Of a stretch of 64,000 bases of DNA, positions 47,379 to 58,323 are shown in pieces. How positions within the stretch are numbered: position 1 is the stretch's first letter; each line of letters begins with the position of its first letter. The notes under the pieces were generated by a model, which did not search any database, was not told the DNA's origin, and saw only the letters and a list, made by a program, of their open reading frames with translations. The stretch spans positions 62,001-126,000 of the forward strand of contig JALSIB010000043.1 in the NCBI GenBank assembly GCA_026981855.1, given 5' to 3'. The position numbers and the translations under genes are program-made. The stretch is from Methylothermaceae bacterium (GTDB taxonomy: Bacteria; Pseudomonadota; Gammaproteobacteria; Methylococcales; Methylothermaceae).

Positions 47379-50223
47379 GGGAGACCCCTGCGGTTTCCCG
47401 CCATTGTACCAGTTTGGGAAGAAGAAAACGGCCAGTGTGGGAATCCCTGCATTGGGCCACTTCCCAAGGGGCCCCCTGCACCACGATTCTGCCCCCGCCG
47501 CCGCCTCCTTCCGGCCCCAGGTCGAGAATCCAGTCGGCGGTCTTGATCACATCCAGATTGTGCTCGATCACGATCACGGTGTTGCCCTGGTCGCGCAACC
47601 GGTGCAAGACCTGCAACAACTGACGGATGTCGTGAAAGTGGAGTCCGGTGGTCGGTTCGTCGAGGATATAGAGGGTACGTCCGGTGTCACGCTTGGACAG
47701 CTCCCGCGCCAGCTTGACCCGCTGCGCCTCACCGCCGGAAAGGGTGACGGCGTTCTGCCCCAGGGTGAGATACCCCAGCCCCACGTCCATGAGGGTCTGA
47801 AGCTTGCGCGCCACCACCGGAATGGGATTGAAAAACGCCAGCGCCTCCTCCACCGTCATCGACAGCACTTCGTGAATGGTCCTGCCCTTGTAGCGGATTT
47901 CCAGGGTCTCGCGGTTGTACCGTTTCCCCTTGCAGACATCGCAGTGGACATAAATGTCGGGCAGGAAATGCATCTCCACCTTGATCACCCCGTCCCCCTT
48001 GCACGCCTCGCAGCGGCCACCCTTGACGTTGAAGCTGAATCGCCCGGGCGCATAGCCACGCGCCCGGGCTTCGGGGGTGGCGGCGAACAATTCGCGGATA
48101 TGGGTGAACACCCCGGTATACGTGGCGGGGTTGGAGCGGGGCGTGCGGCCGATGGGGCTTTGATCGATATCCACCACCTTGTCCAGATGTTCCAGCCCCT
48201 CGATGCCATCGCAGGGGGCGGGCCGGGTGGAAGCCCCGTTCAATTCCCTCGCCACCAGCCGGTACAAAGTGTCGTTGACCAGGGTGGACTTGCCCGATCC
48301 GGAGACGCCGGTCACGCAGGTCAACAATCCCAACGGAAAAGCCGCATCGATGCTTTGCAGATTGTTCCCCCGCGCGCCCCGAACGATCAGTCGTTTGCGT
48401 GGATCGGCCGGAGTCGGCCTCTCAGGCACCCCGATCCGCTCACCCCCGGACAGATACCGCCCCGTGAGTGAGTCGCTGCAATCCATGATGTCTTCGGGCG
48501 TCCCCTGGGCCACGATACGCCCTCCGTGGACACCGGCTCCCGGACCGATGTCGACCACATGATCGGCGGCCCGGATCGCATCCTCGTCGTGCTCCACCAC
48601 GATCACCGTATTGCCCAGGTCTCGCAGATGGATCAGGGTATCGAGCAAACGTTGATTGTCACGCTGGTGAAGGCCGATGGAAGGCTCGTCGAGCACGTAC
48701 ATCACCCCAACCAATCCCGCGCCGATCTGGCTGGCAAGCCGGATCCGCTGGGCCTCGCCCCCCGAAAGGGTGTCGGCGCTGCGGTCGAGGCTCAAATAAT
48801 CCAGTCCGACGTTGACCAGAAATTCGAGCCGGGCACGGATTTCCCGCACAATCTTGTCCGCCACCTCACCCCGGCGACCGCTCAAACGCAAGGCGGCGAA
48901 CCAATCCAGACACTCGCGGATAGCCAGTCGCGTCAGGGCGGGGAGATTGCTGCCGGCGACGAATACATTGCTGGCGGCCTTGTTGAGGCGATTGCCGCCG
49001 CACTCGGGACAGGGTTTGGTGGACAGATAACGCGCCAACTCCTCACGGACCATGTTGGAATCGGTCTCCCGATAGCGCCGCTCCATGATCGGCAACACGC
49101 CTTCGAACGGGTGACGCTTGACCACCCCTTTCCCCCGCCCGCCGAAGTAACGAAATTCTATCGTCTCATCGCCACTCCCATAGAGGATCACCCGCTGGAT
49201 TTCTGGGGGGAGCCGGTTGAAAGGCGTTTCAGGGTCAAAGCCGTAGTGCCCGGCCAGGGAGCGGATCAGGGAATAATAGTAGGCGTTGCGCCGGTCCCAA
49301 CCACGGATCGCTCCGCCAGCCAGGCTGAGGGCGGGATTCTGGACGACCCTGGAAGGGTCGAAGTAAGGCTTGACGCCCAATCCATCACAAGCCGGACACG
49401 CACCCTTCGGATTGTTGAAGGAAAAGATTCGCGGCTCCAGCTCCTCCAGCGTATAACCGCAGCGGGGACAGGCATATTGATCCGAGAAAGCCAGAACCTG
49501 GCCGGGATCGTCCATGTTGACCGCCCGCACCAGGCCATCCGCCAGCTTGAGAGCGGTTTCCAGCGACTCGGCCAGACGAATACCCAGATCCTGGCGAATC
49601 TTGAAACGATCCACCACCACCTCGATGGTATGTTTTTTCCGCAAATCCAGTTCCGGAGGATCGTCCAGCTCGTAGACCTCGCCATCGATCCGGGCGCGAA
49701 TGAACCCCTGGCCGCGCAGTTCATGGAGGAGCTGGACATATTCCCCCTTCCGGTCCCTGACCACCGGCGCCAGCAGCATCCAGCGGCCACCGGCGGGCAG
49801 GGCCAGGATGGCATCCACCATCTGGCTGATGGTCTGCGCCTCCAGCGGGATCTGATGTTCGGGACATCGAGGCGTCCCCGCCCGCGCGAACAATAGCCTG
49901 AGATAATCGTAGATTTCGGTGATGGTGCCGACGGTGGAGCGGGGATTGTGGGAAGTGGATTTCTGCTCGATGGAAATCGCCGGCGACAACCCCTCGATGT
50001 GATCCACGTCGGGTTTCTCCATCATCGACAGAAACTGGCGGGCGTAGGCCGAGAGGGATTCCACATAACGTCTCTGCCCTTCCGCATAGAGGGTGTCGAA
50101 GGCCAGGGAGGATTTTCCCGAGCCGGACAGGCCGGTGATGACGATCAGCTTGTCGCGGGGAAGATCGAGGTCGATGTCCTGCAGATTGTGGGTGCGGGCT
50201 CCGCGAATCTGGATGATATCCAT
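47341..50223 (-). CDS. uvrA: Excinuclease ABC subunit A
   Basis: The 960-residue product has two ABC ATPase halves with Walker A motifs GLSGSGKSS and GVSGSGKST and signature LSGGEAQR in each. Zinc sites include [21 protein letters not shown] and [14 protein letters not shown]. It recognises bulky DNA lesions in nucleotide excision repair. About 20 residues follow the usual C-terminus (TGRFLLPKL), and that tail lies over the start of the Uma2 gene. Confidence 0.97.
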   Translation of the reverse strand: MDIIQIRGARTHNLQDIDLDLPRDKLIVITGLSGSGKSSLAFDTLYAEGQRRYVESLSAYARQFLSMMEKPDVDHIEGLSPAISIEQKSTSHNPRSTVGTITEIYDYLRLLFARAGTPRCPEHQIPLEAQTISQMVDAILALPAGGRWMLLAPVVRDRKGEYVQLLHELRGQGFIRARIDGEVYELDDPPELDLRKKHTIEVVVDRFKIRQDLGIRLAESLETALKLADGLVRAVNMDDPGQVLAFSDQYACPRCGYTLEELEPRIFSFNNPKGACPACDGLGVKPYFDPSRVVQNPALSLAGGAIRGWDRRNAYYYSLIRSLAGHYGFDPETPFNRLPPEIQRVILYGSGDETIEFRYFGGRGKGVVKRHPFEGVLPIMERRYRETDSNMVREELARYLSTKPCPECGGNRLNKAASNVFVAGSNLPALTRLAIRECLDWFAALRLSGRRGEVADKIVREIRARLEFLVNVGLDYLSLDRSADTLSGGEAQRIRLASQIGAGLVGVMYVLDEPSIGLHQRDNQRLLDTLIHLRDLGNTVIVVEHDEDAIRAADHVVDIGPGAGVHGGRIVAQGTPEDIMDCSDSLTGRYLSGGERIGVPERPTPADPRKRLIVRGARGNNLQSIDAAFPLGLLTCVTGVSGSGKSTLVNDTLYRLVARELNGASTRPAPCDGIEGLEHLDKVVDIDQSPIGRTPRSNPATYTGVFTHIRELFAATPEARARGYAPGRFSFNVKGGRCEACKGDGVIKVEMHFLPDIYVHCDVCKGKRYNRETLEIRYKGRTIHEVLSMTVEEALAFFNPIPVVARKLQTLMDVGLGYLTLGQNAVTLSGGEAQRVKLARELSKRDTGRTLYILDEPTTGLHFHDIRQLLQVLHRLRDQGNTVIVIEHNLDVIKTADWILDLGPEGGGGGGRIVVQGAPWEVAQCRDSHTGRFLLPKLVQWRETAGVSHDSSGKKIQAHG

Positions 50224-50293
50224 AAGTTTACCGGGCTGAAAGGGAACTTGATAATATAGAACGTTTTAGATGGACAAAGCAAAGGAGAAAGCG

Positions 50294-51700
50294 TTGCGAT
50301 CGATCATGGAATCGGGACCCATGACCGCCACGGAAAAACGCGCCGCAGCGGGGCTGTCCCTGATCTATGCCTTCAGGATGCTGGGGCTGTTCATGATTCT
50401 GCCGGTGTTCTCCCTGCTCGCCGGAGATCTGGAAGGGGCCACCCCACAATTGGTGGGCCTGGCGATCGGCGCCTATGGATTCACCCAGGCTTTGCTGCAG
50501 ATCCCCTTCGGGCTGCTTTCCGATCGCATCGGACGCAAGACCGTCATCACCTTCGGCCTGATCCTTTTCGCCCTTGGCAGCATCGTCGCCGCCCAGGCGC
50601 AAGACATCTGGACCATCATCGCCGGTCGGGCGCTACAGGGCAGCGGCGCCATCGCCGCGGCGATCATGGCGTTGGCCGCCGACCTCACGCGGGAAGGTCA
50701 CCGCACCAAGGCGATGGCGATGATCGGCATGAGCATTGGCATGGCTTTCGCCGTTTCCATGGTGGCAGGCCCCTTGGTCGGCCACTGGCTGGGATTGTCG
50801 GGGTTGTTCTGGAGCACCGCCGGGCTGGCCGGACTGGGGTTGATCGTTTTGCTGACCATCGTGCCCTCACCGGTGACCCTCCGCTTCCACCGCGACGCCG
50901 AAGTTCAGCCCGCCCGCGTCACCAGCGTGCTCACCCACCCCGATCTGTTGCGACTCGACTTCGGCATTCTCAGCCTCCACCTGATTCTCACCGCCACTTT
51001 CGTTGCCCTCCCTCTGGCACTGAATGAATATACCGCCCTCCCCACTTTCAAACACAGTTATCTCTATCTCCCGGTGATGGGATTGTCATTGATTTTCATG
51101 GTCCCTCTGGTAATCGTGGCGGAGAAGAAAAGAAAGCTGAAAGCCGTCTTTCTGCTTGCGATCGTGTTGATCGGCCTTGCCCAGGCCGGACTGGCCCAAT
51201 TCCATACCCACTTGTATGGAATCGCTGCCTCCTTGCTGGTCTTTTTCACCGGTTTCAACCTGCTGGAGGCCCTTCTGCCTTCCCTCATCTCCAAAACGGC
51301 GCCGGTGGATCTGAAAGGCACCGCCATGGGGGTCTATTCGAGCAGCCAGTTCATCGGTGCTTTTCTGGGAGGCACCTCCGGCGGATGGCTGATCGCCCAC
51401 CACGGACTGCAAGGTGTTTTCTGGTTTTGTGGAGGACTGGCCGGATTGTGGTTGCTGATCGCGGGGGGAATGAAACCACCCCGACCCGTTTCCAGTCTAT
51501 TGCTGCATATCGAAACCGGCAGCCGTCGCCAGGCCGATCGGCTGGCCCGTAGACTGCGAAAATTACCCGGCGTGCAGGAAGCCCTGGTGGTGCCTGACGA
51601 AGGCGTGGCCTATTTGAAAATCGACAAGCAAAAACTTGATCGCGAACAGCTGGAGAGCCTACTCTCCAAATTCATCCAACCCCAACCCAAGGAGAATTGA
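50294..51700 (+). CDS. YajR-like major facilitator transporter with C-terminal YAM domain
   Basis: The roughly 468-residue product has twelve membrane helices with MFS motif A ([13 protein letters not shown]). A soluble ferredoxin-like tail of about 70 residues ([15 protein letters not shown] ... [13 protein letters not shown]) matches the YAM domain of E. coli YajR. Substrate is unknown. I propose TTG 50294, because AAAGGAG at 50281-50287 is ideally placed for it. ATGs at 50270 (no ribosome site), 50306 and 50321 are alternatives. The region before it carries an AT-rich TTGATAATATAGA element that may include a -10. Confidence 0.85.
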   Translation: MRSIMESGPMTATEKRAAAGLSLIYAFRMLGLFMILPVFSLLAGDLEGATPQLVGLAIGAYGFTQALLQIPFGLLSDRIGRKTVITFGLILFALGSIVAAQAQDIWTIIAGRALQGSGAIAAAIMALAADLTREGHRTKAMAMIGMSIGMAFAVSMVAGPLVGHWLGLSGLFWSTAGLAGLGLIVLLTIVPSPVTLRFHRDAEVQPARVTSVLTHPDLLRLDFGILSLHLILTATFVALPLALNEYTALPTFKHSYLYLPVMGLSLIFMVPLVIVAEKKRKLKAVFLLAIVLIGLAQAGLAQFHTHLYGIAASLLVFFTGFNLLEALLPSLISKTAPVDLKGTAMGVYSSSQFIGAFLGGTSGGWLIAHHGLQGVFWFCGGLAGLWLLIAGGMKPPRPVSSLLLHIETGSRRQADRLARRLRKLPGVQEALVVPDEGVAYLKIDKQKLDREQLESLLSKFIQPQPKEN

Positions 51701-51704
51701 AATC

Positions 51705-52190
51705 ATGGCATCAAGAGGCGTCAACAAAGTGATTCTCATCGGCAACCTGGGCGCCGACCCGGAAGTCCGTTACATGCCCAGCGGCAGCGCGGTGGCCAAC
51801 TTGCGCATCGCCACCACCGAAAGCTGGAAGGATCAGCAATCGGGCCAAATGCAGGAACGCACCGAATGGCACCGGGTCGCCCTGTTCGGCCGCCTGGCGG
51901 AAATCGCCGGCGAATATCTGCGTAAAGGCAGCCGGGTATATATAGAAGGTTCCCTCAGAACCCGTAAATGGCAGGGCCAGGACGGGCAGGACCGCTATAC
52001 CACCGAAATCGTGGGGCGCGAGATGCAGATGCTCGGCGGCAGAGGGGGTGACAGCGGCGCGGCATTCGACCAGGGCGCGGCCACTTATCCGGAAACCTCG
52101 CCGGCACCCCGGACGGAACCTGCAAAACCGGCCCCCAGCAAACCCGCGCCGGAAACCCTGGACGATTTCGACGACGATATTCCGTTCTAA
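51705..52190 (+). CDS. ssb: Single-stranded DNA-binding protein
   Basis: The 161-residue product has the OB fold ([49 protein letters not shown]). A proline/alanine-rich linker follows, and the acidic interaction tip is DDFDDDIPF. It coats single-stranded DNA in replication and repair. The ATG at 51705 has an AAGGAG site and lies 4 bp after the transporter stop. Confidence 0.97.
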   Translation: MASRGVNKVILIGNLGADPEVRYMPSGSAVANLRIATTESWKDQQSGQMQERTEWHRVALFGRLAEIAGEYLRKGSRVYIEGSLRTRKWQGQDGQDRYTTEIVGREMQMLGGRGGDSGAAFDQGAATYPETSPAPRTEPAKPAPSKPAPETLDDFDDDIPF

Positions 52191-52264
52191 AAACACCCCG
52201 GCGGGACAATTGACTCGGCAAATGCGCAGCCGCAAGACCTGCCCCCCTTATAGGTTTTAGAGCG

Positions 52265-52951
52265 ATGGAAATCCAGGCAATCCCCGGCTTCACCCATCCG
52301 GTCAGTTCCCTGACCCACCTCATCGGCGCAGGCGTCTTCGCGCTTTTGGCCATCCCGCTTTGGCGCCGTTGCAGCGGCTGCAACCTTTGCCGCATCACCA
52401 CCACGGTGTTTTCCTTCACGGTGGTGGTGCTGTTATCCATGAGTGGGGTCTATCATCTGCTTTCGACCAGGGGAGCCGCGCACGAAGTGTTCGTCAGGCT
52501 CGATCACGCCGCCATCTTCGCGCTCATCGCCGGCAGTTTCACGCCCTTGCAACCGCTGTTTTTCCGCAGCGGGTGGGGGCGCTGGGGCGTGCTGGCGCTG
52601 GTCTGGACTCTGGCGCTGGCCGGCATCGTGTTGAAGGTGATTTTCTTCACCGAGATTCCCGAGCTGCCGGGGCTGGCTCTATATCTGGGGCTCGGTTGGC
52701 TCGGACTGGGATCGGGGATCGTCCTCGGCCGCCGCCGGGGGGTGAAATTCATCTCGCCATTGCTCTGCGGCGGAATCGCCTACACCCTCGGCGCCATCGC
52801 CGACTATGCCCGAAAGCCGGTCCTGTGGCCGGGGATCGTCGGGGCCCACGAACTCATGCACATAGGGGTGCTCGTTGGCATCGCCAGTTTCTGGTGGTTC
52901 TTCTACAGCCGCATCAGGCCACACAACACCCCAACATCCGGCTTCCGGTAA
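52265..52951 (+). CDS. Hemolysin III/PAQR-family membrane protein
   Basis: The 228-residue protein has seven membrane helices and the family's conserved histidine/aspartate sites: SSLTHLIGAG near the N-terminus, SGVYHLLS and RLDHAAIFALIAGSFTP in the middle, and GAHELMHIGV near the end. PAQR members may act as metal-dependent hydrolases; the hemolytic activity of the namesake is not established for most homologues. A cysteine pair (CSGCNLC) in the first loop is unusual. Confidence 0.88.
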   Translation: MEIQAIPGFTHPVSSLTHLIGAGVFALLAIPLWRRCSGCNLCRITTTVFSFTVVVLLSMSGVYHLLSTRGAAHEVFVRLDHAAIFALIAGSFTPLQPLFFRSGWGRWGVLALVWTLALAGIVLKVIFFTEIPELPGLALYLGLGWLGLGSGIVLGRRRGVKFISPLLCGGIAYTLGAIADYARKPVLWPGIVGAHELMHIGVLVGIASFWWFFYSRIRPHNTPTSGFR

Positions 52952-52972
52952 CCGTTTGCCGGTTTGCCCCAC

Positions 52973-54604
52973 TCATCGTTTGCCGGGCCTGAAACCGTTG
53001 GTGATCGGATAACGCCGGTCGCGGCCGAAAGCGCGCCTGGTGATCCTGACACCGGGCGGCGCCTGGCGACGCTTGTATTCGTTCCGGTCCACCATATTGA
53101 CCACCCGAAGCACCATATGCTCTTCGAAGCCTGCGTCGATCATTTCGCCGATGGAGCAATCCCGTTCCACATACATCTCCAGGATGGCATCGAGGATCGA
53201 ATAAGGTGGCAGACTGTCCTCGTCTTTTTGATCCGGCGCCAGTTCGGCCGAGGGGGGGCGGGTGATCACCCGCCTTGGGATGACTTCCCGCCCGCGGTTG
53301 AGGTATTCGGCCAACGCATAGACTTTGCCTTTCAGCACATCCTTCAGCGGGGAGAAACCGCCGGCCATGTCACCATAGAGAGTCGCGTACCCCACGCTCA
53401 TCTCGCTCTTGTTTCCAGTCGAAAGCACCAGGCGGCCGAATTTGTTGGAGATCGCCATCAAAATGATCCCCCGGCAACGGGCCTGGATGTTTTCTTCGGT
53501 GACATCCCAGGGACGGCCGGCGAATTCCCCTTCGAGCAACCCCAGAAACGACTGAAACGCCGGTTCGATGGGAATGACACGATACTTGACGCCCAGATTG
53601 TCGGCCAGCGCCCTGGCATCCTCGAGGCTCATTTCAGCGGTGAACCGGGAAGGCATCATCACCGCCTCCACCTGATCGGCCCCGAGCGCTTCGGTCGCCA
53701 GGGTCAGCACCACAGAGGAATCGATGCCACCCGACAAACCCAGCACCACCCCGTCAAAACGGTTTTTCCTGGTATAGTCGCGGATCGCCAGCACCACGGC
53801 CTTGGCGATGCTCGCCGATTCGTCGTCGACGGGATCGACCGGGCCCTTCACCGGAGTCACCCTTTCCCCGTCCCACTCGAATTCCACCACATCCATCGCC
53901 TCTTCGAACTCAGGCAGACGACTCACCACCTCGCCCCGCCGGTCCATCACGAAGGAAGCCCCGTCGAACACCAACTCGTCGTGGCCGCAAATTTGATTGA
54001 CATAGATCACCGGCACTTCGGCCACGGCGATTCGGGCATGGACCGCCGCCTCACGCTCGGCGACCTTGCCAATGTGGAAGGGAGAGGCATTGAGATTGAT
54101 CACCAGACGCGCACCGGCCCTGACGCACTGTTCCACAGGCCCCGGATGCCAGATGTCCTCGCATACCGACAGCCCCACCGGAATGCCCCCCAGAAGGAAA
54201 AGGCCCGGCGCATCCCCCGGCTGGAAATAGCGCTTTTCGTCGAAAACCCCATAATTGGGCAGGTGGTGTTTGCGGTAGATCAGCTTGATCCGGCCATCTC
54301 GAAGCACGGCCGCACTGTTGTAGATCCTGCCTTCGCAGCGTTCGGGAAAGCCGACGACCACCTCGATTCCCGAAACGCTCCGGCGGATGCTTTCCAACCC
54401 CCGCCGGCAAGCGTCGAGAAAGTCCTGGCGCAACAACAGATCGTCGGGCGGATAACCGGAAACGGCCAGTTCGGTGAAGACGACGGCGTCCGCTCCCAGC
54501 TCATCCCGCGCCCTTTGGGCGGCGGCGACGATCTTGTCCACGTTGCCATCGATATCCCCCACCATGTAATTGAGCTGGGCCAGGGCACAGCGGAGCCGGG
54601 TCAT
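52973..54604 (-). CDS. nadE: Glutamine-dependent NAD+ synthetase
   Basis: The 543-residue product has an N-terminal nitrilase domain (Glu in [11 protein letters not shown], Lys in YRKHHLPNY, Cys in [11 protein letters not shown]) supplying ammonia. The C-terminal synthetase has the P-loop [11 protein letters not shown]. It amidates nicotinate adenine dinucleotide to NAD+. The ATG at 54604 overlaps the sucD stop (ATGA); a GC-rich in-frame ATG at 54613 is less likely. Confidence 0.96.
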   Translation of the reverse strand: MTRLRCALAQLNYMVGDIDGNVDKIVAAAQRARDELGADAVVFTELAVSGYPPDDLLLRQDFLDACRRGLESIRRSVSGIEVVVGFPERCEGRIYNSAAVLRDGRIKLIYRKHHLPNYGVFDEKRYFQPGDAPGLFLLGGIPVGLSVCEDIWHPGPVEQCVRAGARLVINLNASPFHIGKVAEREAAVHARIAVAEVPVIYVNQICGHDELVFDGASFVMDRRGEVVSRLPEFEEAMDVVEFEWDGERVTPVKGPVDPVDDESASIAKAVVLAIRDYTRKNRFDGVVLGLSGGIDSSVVLTLATEALGADQVEAVMMPSRFTAEMSLEDARALADNLGVKYRVIPIEPAFQSFLGLLEGEFAGRPWDVTEENIQARCRGIILMAISNKFGRLVLSTGNKSEMSVGYATLYGDMAGGFSPLKDVLKGKVYALAEYLNRGREVIPRRVITRPPSAELAPDQKDEDSLPPYSILDAILEMYVERDCSIGEMIDAGFEEHMVLRVVNMVDRNEYKRRQAPPGVRITRRAFGRDRRYPITNGFRPGKR

Positions 54605-55470
54605 GTCAGGCAATCCTTCACCTTGTCGCCCATCTCCGTCGGCAGTTCCACCACTTCCACGCCGGCACGGCGCAACGCGGCGACCTTGGCCTGCGCCGTC
54701 CCCCGGCCGCCGCTGACGATCGCCCCGGCATGGCCCATGCGCCGTCCCGGCGGGGCCGTTCTCCCGGCAATATAAGCCACCACCGGCTTGCTGACGTGAT
54801 GACGGATGTATTCGGCGGCCTCTTCCTCTTCTTCACCGCCGATCTCTCCCACCAGGATGATGCCCCGGGTCTCGGGGTCGGCCTCGAAAAGCGCCAGCGC
54901 GTCGATGAAATTCATTCCGTGAACAGGATCTCCGCCGATGCCGATACAGGTACTTTGCCCCAGGCCTTCCCGGGTGGTCTGCCACACCGCTTCATAGGTC
55001 AAGGTGCCCGATCGAGACACCACCCCCACACAACCCCTCGTGTGGATGAATCCGGGCATGATACCGATCTTGCACGCATCGGGCGTGATGATGCCGGGAC
55101 AGTTGGGACCGATCAGAACACAATCGTGATCCTTCAGTGCCGCCTTGACCTTGAGCATGTGCAAGGTGGGAATGCCCTCGGTGATACAGACGACCAACCG
55201 CAGTCCGCAATCGGCCGCCTCCACAATGGCATCGGCGGCAAAAGGAGGCGGAACGAAAATGATGCTGGCCTCGGCACCGGTTTCGCCAACCGCCTGGCGG
55301 ACCGTATCGAACACCGGAAGCCCCAGATGGGTCTGGCCTCCCCGGCCCGGGGTGACGCCTCCGACCAGACAGGTTCCGTATTCCAACGCCTGCCGGCAAT
55401 GAAAGGTCGCCTGCTTGCCGGTAAACCCCTGACAGATCAATTTGGTATTCCGGTCGACCAATACGCTCAT
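54601..55470 (-). CDS. sucD: Succinate-CoA ligase alpha subunit
   Basis: The 289-residue product has the CoA-binding block [23 protein letters not shown] and the phospho-histidine loop [15 protein letters not shown]. With SucC it interconverts succinyl-CoA and succinate in the TCA cycle. Malate-CoA ligase (MtkB) of the serine cycle is a close homologue and should be kept in mind for a methylotroph, but the paired beta subunit reads as SucC. It overlaps sucC and nadE by 4 bp each. Confidence 0.93.
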   Translation of the reverse strand: MSVLVDRNTKLICQGFTGKQATFHCRQALEYGTCLVGGVTPGRGGQTHLGLPVFDTVRQAVGETGAEASIIFVPPPFAADAIVEAADCGLRLVVCITEGIPTLHMLKVKAALKDHDCVLIGPNCPGIITPDACKIGIMPGFIHTRGCVGVVSRSGTLTYEAVWQTTREGLGQSTCIGIGGDPVHGMNFIDALALFEADPETRGIILVGEIGGEEEEEAAEYIRHHVSKPVVAYIAGRTAPPGRRMGHAGAIVSGGRGTAQAKVAALRRAGVEVVELPTEMGDKVKDCLT

Positions 55471-56636
55471 CTTTCCTCCCGCGCCGCGGCCACGGCTTTT
55501 CCGGCAGCCTCCAGCAAATCGTTGGCGGCGATGATCGCCAGGCCGGAATTCGCCAGCAAGGCCCGTCCTTCCCCGGCATTGGTGCCCTCGAGCCTAACCA
55601 CCACCGGAACCCCCACATGCACTTCCTTGACCGCCTCGATGATTCCCCGGGCGATCAGATCGCAACGGACGATGCCACCGAAAATATTCACCAGGATCGC
55701 CTTGACCTTGGGGTCGGACAGAATGATTTTGAATGCTTCAGTGACACGCTCGGTCGAAGCCCCCCCTCCCACATCGAGGAAATTGGCGGGTTCTCCGCCG
55801 CATTGTTTGACCAGATCCAGGGTCGCCATCGCCAGACCGGCGCCATTGACCATACAGCCGATGTCGCCGTCGAGGGTGACATAACTCAGGTCGTGTTCCC
55901 TGGCGCGGCGTTCTTTCTCGTCCTCCTGGGAAGGATCACGCAAAGCTTCCACGTCGGGGTGGGCATAGAGGGCATTGTCATCGAAATTGAGCTTCGCATC
56001 CAGCGCCACCAGTTCCCCCCCGGCGACCACGGCCAATGGGTTGATCTCTATCTGGCTGGCGTCTTTTTCCACCAGCAGGCGGTACAGACCCTCGAGAATT
56101 CTGACGAACATGCCGATCTGCCCGCCTTCCAGGCCCAGCCCGAAGCCTATCTCGCGCCCCTGGTAAGCGAAGATCCCGGTTGCAGGGTGAACCTGGAAAC
56201 GCAGGATCGCTTCCGGTTGTTCACTGGCCAGCCGCTCGATTTCCACGCCTCCGGAGGCCGAAGCCACCGCCGCGACCCGTTCGCTTCCCCGGTCGATCAG
56301 CAGGCTGAGATACAACTCCCGTTCGATATCGCTGGCGGCTTCGACCAGCACCGCTTCCACCGGAAGCCCTTCCGGCCCTGTCTGTGCGGTCACCAGCCGC
56401 CTTCCCAACATTTCCCCGGCCGCCTCCGCGACCGACTGCGGCGAATCCGCCAACACCACTCCACCCGCCTTGCCTCTCGCCCCGGCGTGGATCTGGGCCT
56501 TGACCAGCCAGCGCCCGCCGCCCAGCCCGCTTGCCGCCGACGCGGCTTCTTCGGGTGTGCGGGCGACTTTCCCCGGCGGTACCGGCACAGCGTAACGGGA
56601 AAGCAACGCCTTGGCCTGATATTCATGGATGTTCAT
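55467..56636 (-). CDS. sucC: Succinate-CoA ligase beta subunit
   Basis: The 389-residue ATP-grasp protein has the start [52 protein letters not shown] and [14 protein letters not shown]. These match SucC closely. It is divergent from pilS with almost no gap; sucCD next to pilSR is also seen, to my recollection, in Xanthomonadaceae. Confidence 0.94.
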   Translation of the reverse strand: MNIHEYQAKALLSRYAVPVPPGKVARTPEEAASAASGLGGGRWLVKAQIHAGARGKAGGVVLADSPQSVAEAAGEMLGRRLVTAQTGPEGLPVEAVLVEAASDIERELYLSLLIDRGSERVAAVASASGGVEIERLASEQPEAILRFQVHPATGIFAYQGREIGFGLGLEGGQIGMFVRILEGLYRLLVEKDASQIEINPLAVVAGGELVALDAKLNFDDNALYAHPDVEALRDPSQEDEKERRAREHDLSYVTLDGDIGCMVNGAGLAMATLDLVKQCGGEPANFLDVGGGASTERVTEAFKIILSDPKVKAILVNIFGGIVRCDLIARGIIEAVKEVHVGVPVVVRLEGTNAGEGRALLANSGLAIIAANDLLEAAGKAVAAAREER

Positions 56637-56661
56637 CAGATACGGCTATAATTTCGTGGAG

Positions 56662-58323
56662 ATGAACACTATTCTAAGTCAACTGTCCGGTCGAGGCGAA
56701 TTCACGCCCATGGAGGCGACCTTCCAACCTTGCCCGCTGTCCGGATTCCGGATCCAGGCGGATCAAGGGTGGCGGTTGTTGCTGACCTTCAGCGGCTATC
56801 AATTGCTGCTGGGGGGACTGCTCACATTCCTTTTTCTGACCTCCTGGGGCCCTTCGCTCCTTGGCCGCTTCTCCAGCCAGGGATTCCTCGTCACCAGCCT
56901 TTGCTATACCGCCGGCGCCGCGCTCTCTTTCCCTTTCGTCTTCTGGCGAAGGCCCGATTACCGGTGGCAGGCCGGACTGCACATACTCCTGGATCTCATC
57001 GCCCTCCCCCTGATCATCTACGCCTGCGGCGGATTGGAAAGCGGTTTTGGAATCCTGTTGGCGGTTTCGGTCACCGCCGCCGGGCTACTCATAGGCGGCC
57101 AGTGCGCCATCGGCTTCGCCGCCCTGGCGAGCCTCGCCATCCTGGGGATGGAAAGTTACGCCGATTTGCGCCATGCTTTTCCCACCACCCATTATTCCTA
57201 TGCGGGAATGCTGGGCATGAGTTATTTCGCCATCGCCCTGTTGGCCATCAGCCTGGCCAGAATGGCCGAACAAAGCGAAGCGCTGGCCAGGCAACGGGGC
57301 AAGGATCTCGCCTATCAACGGCAGCTGAACGAGTTCATCATCCAGAACCTGCAATCGGGTATCATCGTCCTGGACGCGCAGCGGCGGATCTTGTTGACCA
57401 ATGATTCCGCCAGGCGTCTGCTGGCCTTGCCCGGCCGGCCCCACCGGCTGGAGGAGCTGCCCGACTCCCTGACCCAGTCCTTGCTTCAGTGGCCGCAACA
57501 GGCCCAGGAGCTGTCCACGACCGTCGCCAACGGCGATTCCCCTCCGCTTCATGTCCGCTTCAGCCGGCTGCAGATTCAGGACACCCCTCTGACAATGATC
57601 TATCTGGAGGACGATACCCTGCATCAAAAACGGGTTCAGGAAGGCAAACTCGCCTCCCTCGGCCGCCTCACCGCCGGCATCGCCCACGAAATCCGAAACC
57701 CCCTGGGCGCCATCAGCCATGCCGCCCAGCTGCTGGCCGAAAACGATCACCTGCCCCCCCAGGATCAAAGGCTGGTCCATATCATCGGCAATCAGGCCCG
57801 AAGGCTCGACGACACCATCGGAAACGTGCTTCAGCTGTCGAGGAGAAACGCCGCCAAGCGGGAAAAAGTCTGCCTCAACACCTGGCTGGAAACGTTTTGC
57901 CGGAACTTTCAGAACGAGACCCGGGGAAATCACGCCCCCCTCCAGCTGCAGACCTCCCCTTCGCCGATGAGAGCCTGGGCGGACCCGAGCCATCTCGAGC
58001 AAATCGTCTCGAACCTGTGTCACAACGCGCTCAAGTACGGAGGGGGGGGAGACACCCCCATACAGATCCGGCTTTCCAGGGATGAGGAAAAGCGCCCGCG
58101 GATCGAAGTGATCGATCACGGCCGCGGGATCCCTCCGCAACAGATTTCACAGGTCTTCGAGCCTTTCTTCACCACCTCGTCCAGCGGCACCGGCCTGGGA
58201 CTGTATATTTCCCGCGAGCTGGCGCAAATGAACCAGGCGCGGCTGGTCTATGACAACGGCCCTGCCGGCAGCCGTTTTTCCCTTGTCCTCGAAGACGCCG
58301 ATCAAGTCACGGTACAGCTATGA
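56662..58323 (+). CDS. pilS: Type IV pilus sensor histidine kinase PilS
   Basis: The roughly 553-residue product has six N-terminal membrane helices (about 35-215) and a PAS-like linker (NEFIIQNLQSGIIVLDAQ). The H-box is GIAHEIRNPLGAISHAAQL, and the ATPase domain has DHGRGIPPQQ and GTGLGLYIS. It controls PilR phosphorylation, in Pseudomonas by sensing pilin in the membrane. A TATAAT box at 56647-56652 lies close upstream. If that is the promoter, the in-frame ATG at 56710, preceded by GAGG, is the better start. pilR overlaps the 3' end by 4 bp. Confidence 0.92.
   Translation: MNTILSQLSGRGEFTPMEATFQPCPLSGFRIQADQGWRLLLTFSGYQLLLGGLLTFLFLTSWGPSLLGRFSSQGFLVTSLCYTAGAALSFPFVFWRRPDYRWQAGLHILLDLIALPLIIYACGGLESGFGILLAVSVTAAGLLIGGQCAIGFAALASLAILGMESYADLRHAFPTTHYSYAGMLGMSYFAIALLAISLARMAEQSEALARQRGKDLAYQRQLNEFIIQNLQSGIIVLDAQRRILLTNDSARRLLALPGRPHRLEELPDSLTQSLLQWPQQAQELSTTVANGDSPPLHVRFSRLQIQDTPLTMIYLEDDTLHQKRVQEGKLASLGRLTAGIAHEIRNPLGAISHAAQLLAENDHLPPQDQRLVHIIGNQARRLDDTIGNVLQLSRRNAAKREKVCLNTWLETFCRNFQNETRGNHAPLQLQTSPSPMRAWADPSHLEQIVSNLCHNALKYGGGGDTPIQIRLSRDEEKRPRIEVIDHGRGIPPQQISQVFEPFFTTSSSGTGLGLYISRELAQMNQARLVYDNGPAGSRFSLVLEDADQVTVQL

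Noticed and set aside
48526-49896. 456-codon open frame antisense to uvrA
   Set aside because: UvrA motifs on the other strand are complete. The antisense product has the His/Gln/Asp-rich make-up of mirror frames in GC-rich genes.
52964-54775. 603-codon open frame antisense to nadE and sucD
   Set aside because: It runs across two well-supported genes and their overlap and has no recognisable features.
55467-56636. sucC/sucD as malate-CoA ligase (mtkAB) of the serine cycle
   Set aside because: Possible in a methylotroph, but the beta subunit matches ordinary SucC blocks and no serine-cycle genes are nearby. Assigning the malate enzyme would need a phylogeny.
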